NCBI RefSeq assembly: GCF_001645685.2
Contig: NZ_CP017080.1
Location: 1,230,001 to 1,294,000 of the forward strand
Direction: 5' to 3'
DNA length: 64,000 nucleotides
Source of the DNA: Peribacillus muralis
GTDB taxonomy: Bacteria; Bacillota; Bacilli; Bacillales; DSM-1321
The notes under the pieces are model-generated. The model was given only the letters and a program-made list of their open reading frames with translations. It was not told the DNA's origin and searched no databases. Shown here in pieces: positions 28,525 through 37,958 of the stretch. A program made the position numbers and the translations under genes. Within the stretch, counting starts at the first letter, position 1, and every line of letters begins with the position of its first letter.

Positions 28525-29226
28525 TCAATCGATCGTGCAAATTTCAATAGGACAGTTTTCACAATCGATCTCTTGTTTCAAATAATCAATGTCAAGAATC
28601 GTAATGATTCCTTTATTTATCGAGACGACACCCTTTTTCCTAAGATGAGCAAGCAATCGATTGACCACCTCACGTGATGTGCCGCAAAAATTGGCGAGTT
28701 CTTGGTTAGTAAAGGGGAAATTGATGACTTTGCCTTCTTCAACTTCCTTACCATAACTATTTGATAAGCGGATGAGGGTGGAGTAAAATGCCCCTTTTTT
28801 ACCGTGCAGGAGCATATCGCGGAACTTAGCCTGATTTCTGCGATTTTGAGCGGATAGCCATGTGATCATTTCGACTGCAAGACTGCTATCGGAGGCGATT
28901 TTCTTTTCCAATGCTTCTCTTGATATAACTGCCACACTGCCATCTTCCAACATTTTTGCATTCATCATATATTTCGGATGTTGAGAAAAAAGGACGGTTT
29001 CTCCAACCAAATCATTTTCCGAGCAAATGCGCAAAGTTAGATCCCGTCCATCTGGAACAACCTTGCTCAGCTCTACTTTGCCGCTCACTATGTAATATAA
29101 ATCATCTGCGGGGGTGCTTTCCTGAAAAAGGAAGCACCCTTTTTCCATATGTTTAATGTGCCGTCTATTATCTAAAAGGGCGTGCAACCGATTTGATAAC
29201 GATAATCCATTCATGTTAATATCCAC
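28525..29226 (-). CDS. fnr: Fnr-type oxygen-sensing regulator (Crp/Fnr family)
   Basis: This is a 233-aa protein with an N-terminal cyclic-nucleotide-type beta roll (about 20-110), a dimer helix, and a C-terminal winged helix (NQELANFCGTSREVVNRLLAHLRKKG, about 174-199). The C-terminus ends CENCPIEIC (Cys222, Cys225, Cys230). This CxxCx4C spacing is the one that binds the [4Fe-4S] cluster in B. subtilis Fnr. The Asp in FRDMLL (137) may be the fourth ligand. It should activate anaerobic genes. It is divergent from argC. Confidence 0.88.
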   Translation of the reverse strand: MDINMNGLSLSNRLHALLDNRRHIKHMEKGCFLFQESTPADDLYYIVSGKVELSKVVPDGRDLTLRICSENDLVGETVLFSQHPKYMMNAKMLEDGSVAVISREALEKKIASDSSLAVEMITWLSAQNRRNQAKFRDMLLHGKKGAFYSTLIRLSNSYGKEVEEGKVINFPFTNQELANFCGTSREVVNRLLAHLRKKGVVSINKGIITILDIDYLKQEIDCENCPIEICTID

Positions 29227-29356
29227 CTTTCAAGTGCAGGAATATCCAATTACTACCTTTGATTTAAACGGAAAAATAGCTAGTGGTCAACATATTTGGA
29301 TAAATGTAGAAGCTTTCCGGATGGACATCCGTTGATGAAATTAAAGTCTGAAATTT

Positions 29357-29398
29357 TATAAAAATACATTTGATTTTATTTTTATTCAGTCATATAAT
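29357..29398 (+). promoter_or_regulatory. argC promoter with two overlapping ARG boxes
   Basis: TTGATT (29370-29375) and TATAAT (29393-29398) have a 17-nt spacer, a good sigma-A promoter. Two sequences close to the AhrC/ArgR box overlap it: TATAAAAATACATT at 29357-29370, and the inverse of CTGAATAAAAATAAAA at 29374-29390. Binding there would block polymerase when arginine is abundant. Confidence 0.75.
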
Positions 29399-29446
29399 AA
29401 TAGAATCAAAGAATGACAGGGACTAAAAATACAGGAGATGGTTAAA

Positions 29447-30493
29447 GTGTTTGTATCGATTGTAGGCGCAACAGGTTATGGAGGGCTGGAATTAATCAGG
29501 CTTTTGAATAATCATCCACATTTAAAAATAAAATCATTACATACTTCTTCTCAAATCGGCCGAAGTTTACATGATGAAAATGCACATCTAATGCATATGA
29601 AAGATAAATTGGAAATTATGGACCCGGAGGCGATTGCAAAAAATTCGGATATTGTATTTCTTGCCACCCCTTCAGGTGTATCCTCGGATTTGATTTCGCA
29701 ATTTTCAGACCTTGATATTAAGGTGATTGATTTATCCGGAGATCTTAGGCTTCAAACCCCGGGTGAATATGAGTACTGGTATAAGAAACCGGCAGCGCCA
29801 CAGCCTATTATTGAGAAAGCCGTTTATGGATTGTCTGAATGGAATGCAAATGCGATAAAGCAATCGACCATTGTTGCCAACCCAGGATGTTACCCGACTG
29901 CATCACTATTGGGTCTTGCTCCTTTGTATACGGAAGGGTTGGCTGAAGCAGCCTCAGATGTGATCATCGACGCGAAATCCGGAGTTTCCGGAGCGGGTAA
30001 ATCGCCTTCAGCCGTAACACATTTTAGCGAAATGAATGAGAACTTCAAGATATATAAAGTGAACCAGCATCAACATATACCGGAAATCGAACAGCAGCTT
30101 GGACGATGGTCGCAAAATATGCTTCCAATACACCCCATTACCTTCAATACCCATCTCGTCCCGATGACTAGGGGCATAATGGCTACGATGTATATAAAGG
30201 TCGATCGTCAAACCTCGTCGGCAGAATTGGTCGACTTATACAAGACAGTTTACGAGGATCATCCATTTGTGAGGGTACAGCCGCACAACCAATTTCCATC
30301 CACCAAACAAGTATTTGGTTCAAACTTTTGTGATATCGGTGTCACCTATGATGAAAGAACAGGTAAAGTAACGGTGGTTTCGGTCATCGATAATTTAGTG
30401 AAGGGCGCTGCAGGCCAGGCGATTCAGAATGCAAATATATTAATGGGATTGGAAGAGACGGCAGGATTATGGAACAGTCCGCTTTATCCATAA
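29447..30493 (+). CDS. argC: N-acetyl-gamma-glutamyl-phosphate reductase
   Basis: This is a 348-aa protein with a GTG start placed 9 nt after AGGAG. The ATG at 29438 abuts that site. The N-terminus FVSIVGATGYGGLELIRLL is the NADP-binding fold, and ANPGCYPTA holds the catalytic cysteine. It reduces N-acetylglutamyl phosphate to the semialdehyde in arginine synthesis. It is the first gene of argCJBD-carAB-argF, 16 nt ahead of argJ. Confidence 0.96.
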   Translation: MFVSIVGATGYGGLELIRLLNNHPHLKIKSLHTSSQIGRSLHDENAHLMHMKDKLEIMDPEAIAKNSDIVFLATPSGVSSDLISQFSDLDIKVIDLSGDLRLQTPGEYEYWYKKPAAPQPIIEKAVYGLSEWNANAIKQSTIVANPGCYPTASLLGLAPLYTEGLAEAASDVIIDAKSGVSGAGKSPSAVTHFSEMNENFKIYKVNQHQHIPEIEQQLGRWSQNMLPIHPITFNTHLVPMTRGIMATMYIKVDRQTSSAELVDLYKTVYEDHPFVRVQPHNQFPSTKQVFGSNFCDIGVTYDERTGKVTVVSVIDNLVKGAAGQAIQNANILMGLEETAGLWNSPLYP

Positions 30494-30509
30494 ATTTTGG
30501 AGGGAAATA

Positions 30510-31742
30510 ATGAATACACTACAGACAGTTGAAGAAATCAAACAGATTAAGGACGGAAACATTTTAATGCCTCAAGGTTTCAAAGCGGCGGGTGTCCATG
30601 CAGGATTACGTTACTCGAAAAAAGATGTGGGCATCATTTTTACCGAGAATCCAGCTTCAGCCGCTGCCGTTTATACCCAAAATTTAGTTCAAGCGGCTCC
30701 CATCAATGTAACGAAGGATAGCATGGCAGTTTCGGGGAAACTACAAGGCATCGTGGTAAATAGTGCATGTGCAAATGCTTGTACAGGGGAGCAAGGTATG
30801 AAGGATGCATATGAAATGAGAAAGCTTGCCGCGAGAAAATTCGGCTTGAAGGATCATGCATTTGCAGTAGCTTCCACAGGTGTCATTGGAGAATACATGG
30901 AAATGGAAAAAGTCAAAAAAGGCATAGAAGCGTTGAAGCCAGAAAATACAAGACAGGCTGCTGAAGATTTTGAGGCCGCCATTTTAACAACAGATATCGT
31001 CACGAAGAGTTGTGGTTATGAAACGGTCATTGACGGCAAAATCGTGAAAATGGGCGGAGCAGCGAAAGGATCTGGAATGATTCATCCAAACATGGCCACC
31101 ATGCTCGGTTTCATAACAACGGATGCTGCCATCGAACCGGTAGACTTACATCTTGCCTTATCCGCCATTACCAATGATACATTCAATCAAATCACGGTTG
31201 ATGGTGATTGTTCAACGAATGACATGGTATTGGTGCTCGCGAATGGTGAGGCGGATAACGAACCTTTGACGCCTACACATTCGGAATGGTCCGTTTTCTT
31301 GGAATTATTGAAACAAACTTCCGAAAATCTTGCCAAACAAATCGCCAAAGATGGGGAAGGGGCCACAAAACTGATAGAAGTGAATGTTCATGGGATGCAG
31401 TTGAAGGAAGATGCCCAGATGATGGCAAAGACGATCGTGGGTTCGAATCTAGTGAAGACGGCAGCTTTTGGCGCTGATGCAAACTGGGGAAGGATCATAG
31501 CTGCAATGGGAAGGAGCGGAGTGAAGTTCCAGCCTGATCAAGCAACGATTATGTTCTGTGATATCGTCGTACTCAATGATGGAGAACCAATCCGATTTTC
31601 CGAGGAAAAAGCCAAAGCCTACCTCGAAAATGAAAGCATCATCATTCATGTTTATTTGAAGGAAGGTAAGGAAACAGGAACGGCATGGGGCTGTGATTTA
31701 ACTTACGATTACGTAAAAATAAACGGAAGCTATCGTTCTTAA
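30510..31742 (+). CDS. argJ: Bifunctional ornithine acetyltransferase / N-acetylglutamate synthase
   Basis: This is a 410-aa protein with GGAGGG ahead of the ATG. ArgJ is autocleaved before a nucleophilic threonine. The site MIHPNMATMLGF places cleavage between Ala196 and Thr197. TTDIVTKSCGYET and GDCSTNDMV are family motifs. It recycles the acetyl group from acetylornithine to glutamate, giving the cyclic pathway. Stop and next start are 15 nt apart. Confidence 0.97.
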   Translation: MNTLQTVEEIKQIKDGNILMPQGFKAAGVHAGLRYSKKDVGIIFTENPASAAAVYTQNLVQAAPINVTKDSMAVSGKLQGIVVNSACANACTGEQGMKDAYEMRKLAARKFGLKDHAFAVASTGVIGEYMEMEKVKKGIEALKPENTRQAAEDFEAAILTTDIVTKSCGYETVIDGKIVKMGGAAKGSGMIHPNMATMLGFITTDAAIEPVDLHLALSAITNDTFNQITVDGDCSTNDMVLVLANGEADNEPLTPTHSEWSVFLELLKQTSENLAKQIAKDGEGATKLIEVNVHGMQLKEDAQMMAKTIVGSNLVKTAAFGADANWGRIIAAMGRSGVKFQPDQATIMFCDIVVLNDGEPIRFSEEKAKAYLENESIIIHVYLKEGKETGTAWGCDLTYDYVKINGSYRS

Positions 31743-31757
31743 GGGGTGATGACAAGA

Positions 31758-32531
31758 ATGGATATATTGGTCATCAAGTGTGGCGGCAGTATCATTAACG
31801 AATTATCGGAGTTTTTTTTTCATAGTATTAAGCAGTTGCAAAATCGTGGGTACCATATAGTTTTTGTTCATGGAGGCGGTCCAGATATCAATTCGATGAT
31901 GGAAAAATTCGAAATTGAACCAATCTTTGAAGGCGGGTTAAGAAAGACGACCTCAGAAGTGTTGGGAATTGTCGAGCTCATGCTTGCTGGCAGATCAAAC
32001 CGCAGTCTCGTTCATAAATTGGAAGCGCACGGAATCAAGGCAGTTGGTTTAAATGGCTCTGATGGCGGAATTCTTACAGGAGAGTATATCGATGAACAAA
32101 AACTCGGAGCTGTTGGCGAGATACAGCAAGTCAATACAGAATTACTTGGGCTTTTATTGGAAAAGGGATATTGTCCGGTATTGACACCAATCTCGATAAC
32201 GGGAGCGGGAACTAAATTAAATGTGAATGCTGATATGGCAGCAGGCTCTGTAGCGAAGGCACTCTGTGCTGACATGTGTTTATTCGTAACGGATGTTAAA
32301 GGGGTTTTGAAGGATGAGCAAATCATTGAGCGTTTGACTGAAGCGGAAACATTGGGCTTAATCTCGGATGGCAGTATCCACGGGGGAATGATCCCAAAGG
32401 TCAATACAGCACTGTCGGTGCTCAATAAGGGGGTTGGAGAAGTGATGATCGTTAGCGGGAAAGGTCATTTCTATGAAGCCGGGCAATTCATCGGCACGAA
32501 ATTTTTTCAGGAAGAGGGGGTCATTCAATGA
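31758..32531 (+). CDS. argB: Acetylglutamate kinase
   Basis: This is a 257-aa amino-acid kinase. I use ATG 31758 (MDILVIKCGGSIINEL), 9 nt past AAGGGGTG. The GTG at 31746 lies within that site. KCGGS and HGGGPDIN bind ATP and acetylglutamate, and GGMIPKVN is the C-terminal motif. It phosphorylates N-acetylglutamate. The C-terminus overlaps argD by 4 nt. Confidence 0.96.
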   Translation: MDILVIKCGGSIINELSEFFFHSIKQLQNRGYHIVFVHGGGPDINSMMEKFEIEPIFEGGLRKTTSEVLGIVELMLAGRSNRSLVHKLEAHGIKAVGLNGSDGGILTGEYIDEQKLGAVGEIQQVNTELLGLLLEKGYCPVLTPISITGAGTKLNVNADMAAGSVAKALCADMCLFVTDVKGVLKDEQIIERLTEAETLGLISDGSIHGGMIPKVNTALSVLNKGVGEVMIVSGKGHFYEAGQFIGTKFFQEEGVIQ

Positions 32532-33679
32532 GTTACTTATTTCCTACATATGCGAGGTGGGGCATTGAGCCGGATACAGCTATTGGAATGAAGGTTACAA
32601 GTACGGCAGGTAAAGAGTACCTGGATTTCACATCGGGAATTGGGGTTTTGAATCTTGGACATTGCCATGAGACGGTAAAAATGGCCGTCACGGAACAGCT
32701 AAATAAATATTGGCACGTATCGAATATGTTTCAGAGTTCGATTCAGGAACGCACGGCAAAAATGCTGGCGGATGCCTCCGGTTTGAGTCAGGTGTTTTTT
32801 GCCAACAGCGGTGCGGAAGCGAATGAGGCTGCCATCAAACTGGCACGTAAAGCTACGGGAAAAAGTAAAATCGTCACATGCCAGCAGTCATTCCACGGAC
32901 GGACATTTGCTACGATGGCAGCAACGGGACAAGAAAAAATAAAATCTGGGTTCGGACCAATGCTTGAGTGCTTTGAATATGTTCCGTTTAATGACGATGA
33001 TGCCATGATGGCAGCGATTGATGAGAGTACAGCCGCTGTCATGATCGAAATCGTTCAGGGAGAGGGTGGTATCCATGTCATACATCAATCGTATTTGGAC
33101 ACGATCCAAAGCCACTGCAAAAAATATGGAACGCTACTGATCATCGATGAAATCCAAACTGGAATAGGGCGTACCGGCAAGCCATTTGCCTTCCAGCATT
33201 ATAATGTACAACCGGATATCATCACTTCGGCAAAGGGATTGGGAAATGGACTGCCAATCGGGGCGATGATCGGACGTGAAAAGCTTTCGGAGCATTTCAA
33301 CCCTGGAAGCCATGGCTCCACTTTTGGCGGCAACCCTGTTAGTGTGTCCGCAGCAGAGGCTGTTTTAACGGAAATTTTCAACCCTGTTTTTTTAAAAGAA
33401 ACCGTGAATAAAGCAGAATATCTTAAAAATGCATTGGCAAACGCATTGAAGGACGCAGAAGAAGTGAAGGAGATTCGCGGTCTTGGAATGATGATCGGGA
33501 TTGAATGTGAACAAGATGTCCAGGAGTTCCTGGCTGAGCTTCAAGAAGAAGGCATACTTGTATTGAGCGCTGGACCCAAGGTTATTCGGTTACTTCCCTC
33601 CCTTACAGTCACTGAATCGGAGATCGATAGGGCGGTAAGGAAAATAGAAAAAATATTCTCAATAAAGCAAACTATCTAA
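32528..33679 (+). CDS. argD: Acetylornithine aminotransferase
   Basis: This is a 383-aa PLP-dependent class III aminotransferase. The Schiff-base lysine is Lys236 in ITSAKGLGNGLPIGAM. LLIIDEIQTGIGRTG is the conserved PLP-ring block. It forms acetylornithine from the semialdehyde using glutamate. It starts in an ATGA overlap with argB. A 84-nt gap with its own ARG box separates it from carA. Confidence 0.96.
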   Translation: MSYLFPTYARWGIEPDTAIGMKVTSTAGKEYLDFTSGIGVLNLGHCHETVKMAVTEQLNKYWHVSNMFQSSIQERTAKMLADASGLSQVFFANSGAEANEAAIKLARKATGKSKIVTCQQSFHGRTFATMAATGQEKIKSGFGPMLECFEYVPFNDDDAMMAAIDESTAAVMIEIVQGEGGIHVIHQSYLDTIQSHCKKYGTLLIIDEIQTGIGRTGKPFAFQHYNVQPDIITSAKGLGNGLPIGAMIGREKLSEHFNPGSHGSTFGGNPVSVSAAEAVLTEIFNPVFLKETVNKAEYLKNALANALKDAEEVKEIRGLGMMIGIECEQDVQEFLAELQEEGILVLSAGPKVIRLLPSLTVTESEIDRAVRKIEKIFSIKQTI

Positions 33680-33693
33680 ATTTATTGAATTTT

Positions 33694-33710
33694 CATGGAT
33701 AAAAATGAAT
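33694..33710 (+). promoter_or_regulatory. ARG box upstream of carA
   Basis: CATGGATAAAAATGAAT is within two mismatches of the Bacillus ARG box CATGAATAAAAATKCAA. It lies 54 nt before the carA start. It suggests a second arginine-repressed promoter, or strengthened repression inside the operon. The exact -10 was not settled. Confidence 0.65.
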
Positions 33711-33763
33711 AATTATGCTATTCTATAAATAAATATACGTCGTCTATTACTGAGGTGAAGAAC

Positions 33764-34846
33764 GTGAAAAACTATCTATACTTAGAGAATGGTTCCGTCT
33801 TTGAAGGGGACCTGCTGACTAAATCGACTGAAAAAGCAGCCAATGGAGAGATTGTCTTTTTTACCGGAATGACTGGATATCAGGAAGTGTTGACAGATCC
33901 TTCCTATAAGGACCAAATAGTTGTTTTCACATATCCTCTTATCGGAAACTACGGGGTCAATGAAAATGATTTTGAAAGTAAAAAGCCGCATGTGGCCGGC
34001 GTGGTTGTATATGAAGGAAATATGAGCCATTCTCATTATCAGGCAAAAAATTCACTTGGTGAGTATTTAGACAAGTGGAACATTCCCCTGTTAAGCCATG
34101 TGGATACAAGAGCGGTCGTTAAGAATATTAGACAGGAAGGCTCGATGCAGGCCGTCATCACTTCGGAAGAAGGATGCACGGTGAAACCGAGTCAAGGTGG
34201 TTTAACAGCCCATGTTGCCGAAGTATCGACAAAGGTGATAGAGAGTTTTGGAGAAGGTGACAAGCACATAGTGTTGATGGACTTTGGGTATAAGAAATCG
34301 ATTTTGGATTCATTGGTTCAACAAGGCTGCAGGGTCTCGATCGTTCCATTCGATACTGGATTCGAACAGATCAAGGAGTTACAGCCTGATGGAATTTTGC
34401 TTTCAAATGGGCCTGGGGATCCCAAACAGCTGGAATATCTTTTAGGGAACTTAAAAAAAATCATTTCGAAATTTCCGACGATGGGCATCTGTCTCGGTCA
34501 TCAATTAACGGCCCTTGCTTTCGGGGGAAACACGAAAAAAATGCTGTTTGGACATCGCGGTGCGAATCAGCCCGTGGTCGATTTGAAAACGAAAAAGGTG
34601 TATATGAGTTCTCAAAATCATAGTTATGAAGTCGATGAACCAAGTTTACAGGGGACATCGCTTCAAGTTCGCTTCAGAAATGTGAATGATAGCACGGTCG
34701 AGGGTCTCATGCATGAAGACCTGCCGATTTTCACTACCCAGTATCACCCCGAGGCAAATCCTGGACCAATCGAGAGTTCACAGCTGTTCAATGACTTTTT
34801 ACAAATGATAAATGATTATAGCGGGAGAGAAAAAGCCTATGCCTAA
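33764..34846 (+). CDS. carA: Carbamoyl-phosphate synthase small subunit
   Basis: This is a 360-aa glutaminase subunit with a GTG start (MKNYLYLENGSVFEG) after GAGGTGA. A second GTG at 33755 is too close to that site. The class I amidotransferase triad is visible: Cys in MGICLGHQL, and His and Glu in TQYHPEANPGP. It feeds ammonia to CarB. Its position inside the arg operon marks it as the arginine-regulated copy. It overlaps carB by 8 nt. Confidence 0.96.
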   Translation: MKNYLYLENGSVFEGDLLTKSTEKAANGEIVFFTGMTGYQEVLTDPSYKDQIVVFTYPLIGNYGVNENDFESKKPHVAGVVVYEGNMSHSHYQAKNSLGEYLDKWNIPLLSHVDTRAVVKNIRQEGSMQAVITSEEGCTVKPSQGGLTAHVAEVSTKVIESFGEGDKHIVLMDFGYKKSILDSLVQQGCRVSIVPFDTGFEQIKELQPDGILLSNGPGDPKQLEYLLGNLKKIISKFPTMGICLGHQLTALAFGGNTKKMLFGHRGANQPVVDLKTKKVYMSSQNHSYEVDEPSLQGTSLQVRFRNVNDSTVEGLMHEDLPIFTTQYHPEANPGPIESSQLFNDFLQMINDYSGREKAYA

Positions 34847-37800
34847 GGACAACACGATACAGACAATTTTAGTGATTGGTTCGGGGCCGATTGTCATCGG
34901 TCAGGCTGCCGAATTCGATTATGCGGGAACACAAGCATGCCTCGCTTTAAAAGAAGAAGGATATAAGGTCATTCTTGTTAACAATAACCCGGCAACGATC
35001 ATGACAGATGAGATGAATGCCGATGCTGTCTATTTCGAACCTTTGACAGTGGATGTGCTGGAAAAAATCATTTCCAAAGAAAAGCCAGACGGCCTGCTCG
35101 CTACATTAGGTGGTCAAACAGGCTTGAATCTTGCCTATCAATTGGATGATGCTGGCATACTTGAAAAGTATGATGTGAAACTATTAGGTACACCGATTGA
35201 CTCGATCAAAAAAGGAGAAGATCGTCAACTGTTCCGTGAACTTATGCTTGAAATCGATGAGCCTGTACCGGATAGTGCAATCGTCCATACATTGGAAGAG
35301 GCGCAAGCTTTTGCAGAAAAAATCGGTTTCCCCATCATCGTTCGACCTGCCTATACACTGGGCGGTACTGGTGGAGGGATTGCCGATTCATTGGAGACGT
35401 TCATTGAACTCGTCCGGGGCGGACTCCAAGAAAGCCCGATTACACAATGCTTGATTGAAAGAAGCATAGCTGGATATAAAGAAGTCGAATATGAAGTCAT
35501 GCGTGATGGCAACAATACGTGCATCACCATCTGTAATATGGAAAATATAGATCCGGTCGGCATCCATACAGGCGATTCGATCGTCGTGGCACCATCGCAG
35601 ACCTTATCGGATGATGAGTTTCAAATGCTGCGCGCTGCTTCCATCAAAATCATTTCCGCTTTAGGTATCATCGGCGGCTGTAACATTCAATTTGCACTTG
35701 ATCCAAATAGCAAGCAATATTATCTAATAGAAGTGAACCCACGGGTGAGCCGTTCATCGGCATTGGCCTCAAAGGCAACGGGATATCCGATTGCCCGCAT
35801 CGCCGCAAAGCTTGCCGTCGGCTACCATCTATCTGAATTGATAAATCCTGTAACGAAAAGTACCTATTCAAGCTTCGAGCCCGCCCTAGACTATGTAGCA
35901 GTAAAGTTCCCAAGATGGCCATTCGATAAATTCACGGGCGCAAACCGAAAATTAGGAACACAGATGAAGGCAACGGGTGAAGTGATGGCTTTACACCGCA
36001 GCTTTGAGGGCGGGGTCCAAAAGGCCGTCGATTCATTGGAATTAAAAACGAATGGACTGCAACTTTTATCGTTGCGTGACAAATCCGTTCCAGAGCTATG
36101 GGGAAAACTTGCCGAAAAATCGGACGAACGAATTTTCATCATATTCGAGATGCTTCGTAAAGGCGTGACAGTTGAAGAAATCCATGAGGCGACGATCATA
36201 GATGATTTCTTTCTTCATTCCTTCGCTTCGCTTATCGGGAAGGAAACGGAGATCGCAGCCAAGTCCATCGAATCGGTCACAAAAGAAGAACTTCAGCTAT
36301 ACAAAGAAAAGGGGTTTGCCGATCATTACTTAGCGTCCGCATGGAATGTAAGTGAGTTCGAGGTGAGGAAACATCGGAAAGCGCTCGGCATTACTGCTGT
36401 ATATAAAACGGTTGATACTTGTGCAGCCGAATTCAGCTCACATACGAACTATCATTATTCCACATATTTCGGTGAAAATGAACAGAAGAAAACGAATAAG
36501 AAGAAGGTATTGATGATTGGCAGCGGCCCTATCCGGATCGGGCAGGGAATTGAATTCGATTACTGTTCCGTTCATGGGGTTTATGCACTCCAGGACGAAA
36601 ATGTTGAAACAATCATGATCAACAATAATCCAGAAACGGTAAGCACCGACTTTGCTACGGCAGATCGCCTTTACTTCGAGCCATTAACATTGGAGTATGT
36701 CCTGAATGTGATTGAGGCGGAGGATATCGACGACGTCATCGTCCAATTCGGAGGACAGACCGCGATCAATTTGGCAAAGGGCCTTGAAGATTACGGTGTG
36801 AATTTGTTGGGAACGACCTTTGATACACTTGATCAGCTGGAGGATCGCGATCGTTTTTATCAGCTATTGAAAAAATTGGATATTCCACATGTGCCAGGTT
36901 CAATGGCGAATAGTGAACGGCAGTTAATTGAACGTTCGGAGTCCATTGGCTTTCCAGTCCTATTGCGTCCATCCTATGTCATTGGCGGCCAGGGCATGGA
37001 AATCATCCGTTCGAAGGAAGACCTGAACGATAGAGTGAAAAAGGGGACGTCCCTCGTTTACCCTGTGCTGATAGATTCCTATATACCAGGAAAAGAAGCT
37101 GAAATCGATTTGATTGCGGATGGAAAAGATATATTTATCCCAATCATTGCCGAACATATAGAAAAAGCAGGCGTACATTCAGGCGATAGCATGGCATTAT
37201 TGCCGGCACGAACTTTAAAGGATGATATGAAAGCTAAGATGAACCATTATGCTCAAAAGCTTGTAACAGAGCTAGGCTATAAAGGACTTATGAATATCCA
37301 ATACGTGATTGAAGGAAATAACGTATATGTATTGGAAGTAAACCCGCGTGCCAGCCGGACAATTCCGATCATCAGTAAAGTCACTGATATACCCTTAGTG
37401 CAAGTCGCGACAAAAATATTGCTTGGGAAATATTTTTTGTCGAATGTATTCGATAAAACGGGATTGATGGAAGACATTCCGTATGCAGTCGTCAAATACC
37501 CAGTTTTCTCAACGTTCGCCCTAAGCGGGCTTGATTCCAAAGTAGGTCCGGAGATGAGATCGACAGGTGAGGGAATTGCAATCGGTAAAACGGTAAAAGA
37601 AGCTTTGGCAAAAGTATTCCATGCCCAAAAGTCTAGAAATGCTACAGGCATTTACCAATCCGGATCAGTCCAATTAAGTGAGGAATTGCTTGTGCAAATC
37701 AAGGGTGCCGGTTTGACATTGTGTGATTCGGGATTTGATAAGTGGCTGAAGGACGGGAATGCCGCTGTCGTTTTGGCATATGGAACAACGCCAGAAGATA

Positions 37801-37958
37801 AGAAGCTAAGGCTTATGGCAGCAAAATACCGGTTGCTGGCATTTACGGAAGAAGAAACCTTTAAGGCATATTTGCAATCAATAAGCGATACTGAGCTAGA
37901 TGTTACCTCGCTACAGAAATGGCTTGTAACATATTCGAAAGGAGTGTCACACGCATGA
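34839..37958 (+). CDS. carB: Carbamoyl-phosphate synthase large subunit
   Basis: This is a 1039-aa protein with two homologous ATP-grasp halves. The first begins ILVIGSGPIVIGQAAEFDYAGTQA. The second begins VLMIGSGPIRIGQGIEFDYCSVH (about residue 555). Each has the ATP-binding PxxVRPAYTLGG or LLRPSYVIGG block. The short C-terminal region corresponds to the allosteric domain. It makes carbamoyl phosphate for ArgF. The start MPKDNTIQ overlaps the end of carA. Confidence 0.96.
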   Translation: MPKDNTIQTILVIGSGPIVIGQAAEFDYAGTQACLALKEEGYKVILVNNNPATIMTDEMNADAVYFEPLTVDVLEKIISKEKPDGLLATLGGQTGLNLAYQLDDAGILEKYDVKLLGTPIDSIKKGEDRQLFRELMLEIDEPVPDSAIVHTLEEAQAFAEKIGFPIIVRPAYTLGGTGGGIADSLETFIELVRGGLQESPITQCLIERSIAGYKEVEYEVMRDGNNTCITICNMENIDPVGIHTGDSIVVAPSQTLSDDEFQMLRAASIKIISALGIIGGCNIQFALDPNSKQYYLIEVNPRVSRSSALASKATGYPIARIAAKLAVGYHLSELINPVTKSTYSSFEPALDYVAVKFPRWPFDKFTGANRKLGTQMKATGEVMALHRSFEGGVQKAVDSLELKTNGLQLLSLRDKSVPELWGKLAEKSDERIFIIFEMLRKGVTVEEIHEATIIDDFFLHSFASLIGKETEIAAKSIESVTKEELQLYKEKGFADHYLASAWNVSEFEVRKHRKALGITAVYKTVDTCAAEFSSHTNYHYSTYFGENEQKKTNKKKVLMIGSGPIRIGQGIEFDYCSVHGVYALQDENVETIMINNNPETVSTDFATADRLYFEPLTLEYVLNVIEAEDIDDVIVQFGGQTAINLAKGLEDYGVNLLGTTFDTLDQLEDRDRFYQLLKKLDIPHVPGSMANSERQLIERSESIGFPVLLRPSYVIGGQGMEIIRSKEDLNDRVKKGTSLVYPVLIDSYIPGKEAEIDLIADGKDIFIPIIAEHIEKAGVHSGDSMALLPARTLKDDMKAKMNHYAQKLVTELGYKGLMNIQYVIEGNNVYVLEVNPRASRTIPIISKVTDIPLVQVATKILLGKYFLSNVFDKTGLMEDIPYAVVKYPVFSTFALSGLDSKVGPEMRSTGEGIAIGKTVKEALAKVFHAQKSRNATGIYQSGSVQLSEELLVQIKGAGLTLCDSGFDKWLKDGNAAVVLAYGTTPEDKKLRLMAAKYRLLAFTEEETFKAYLQSISDTELDVTSLQKWLVTYSKGVSHA

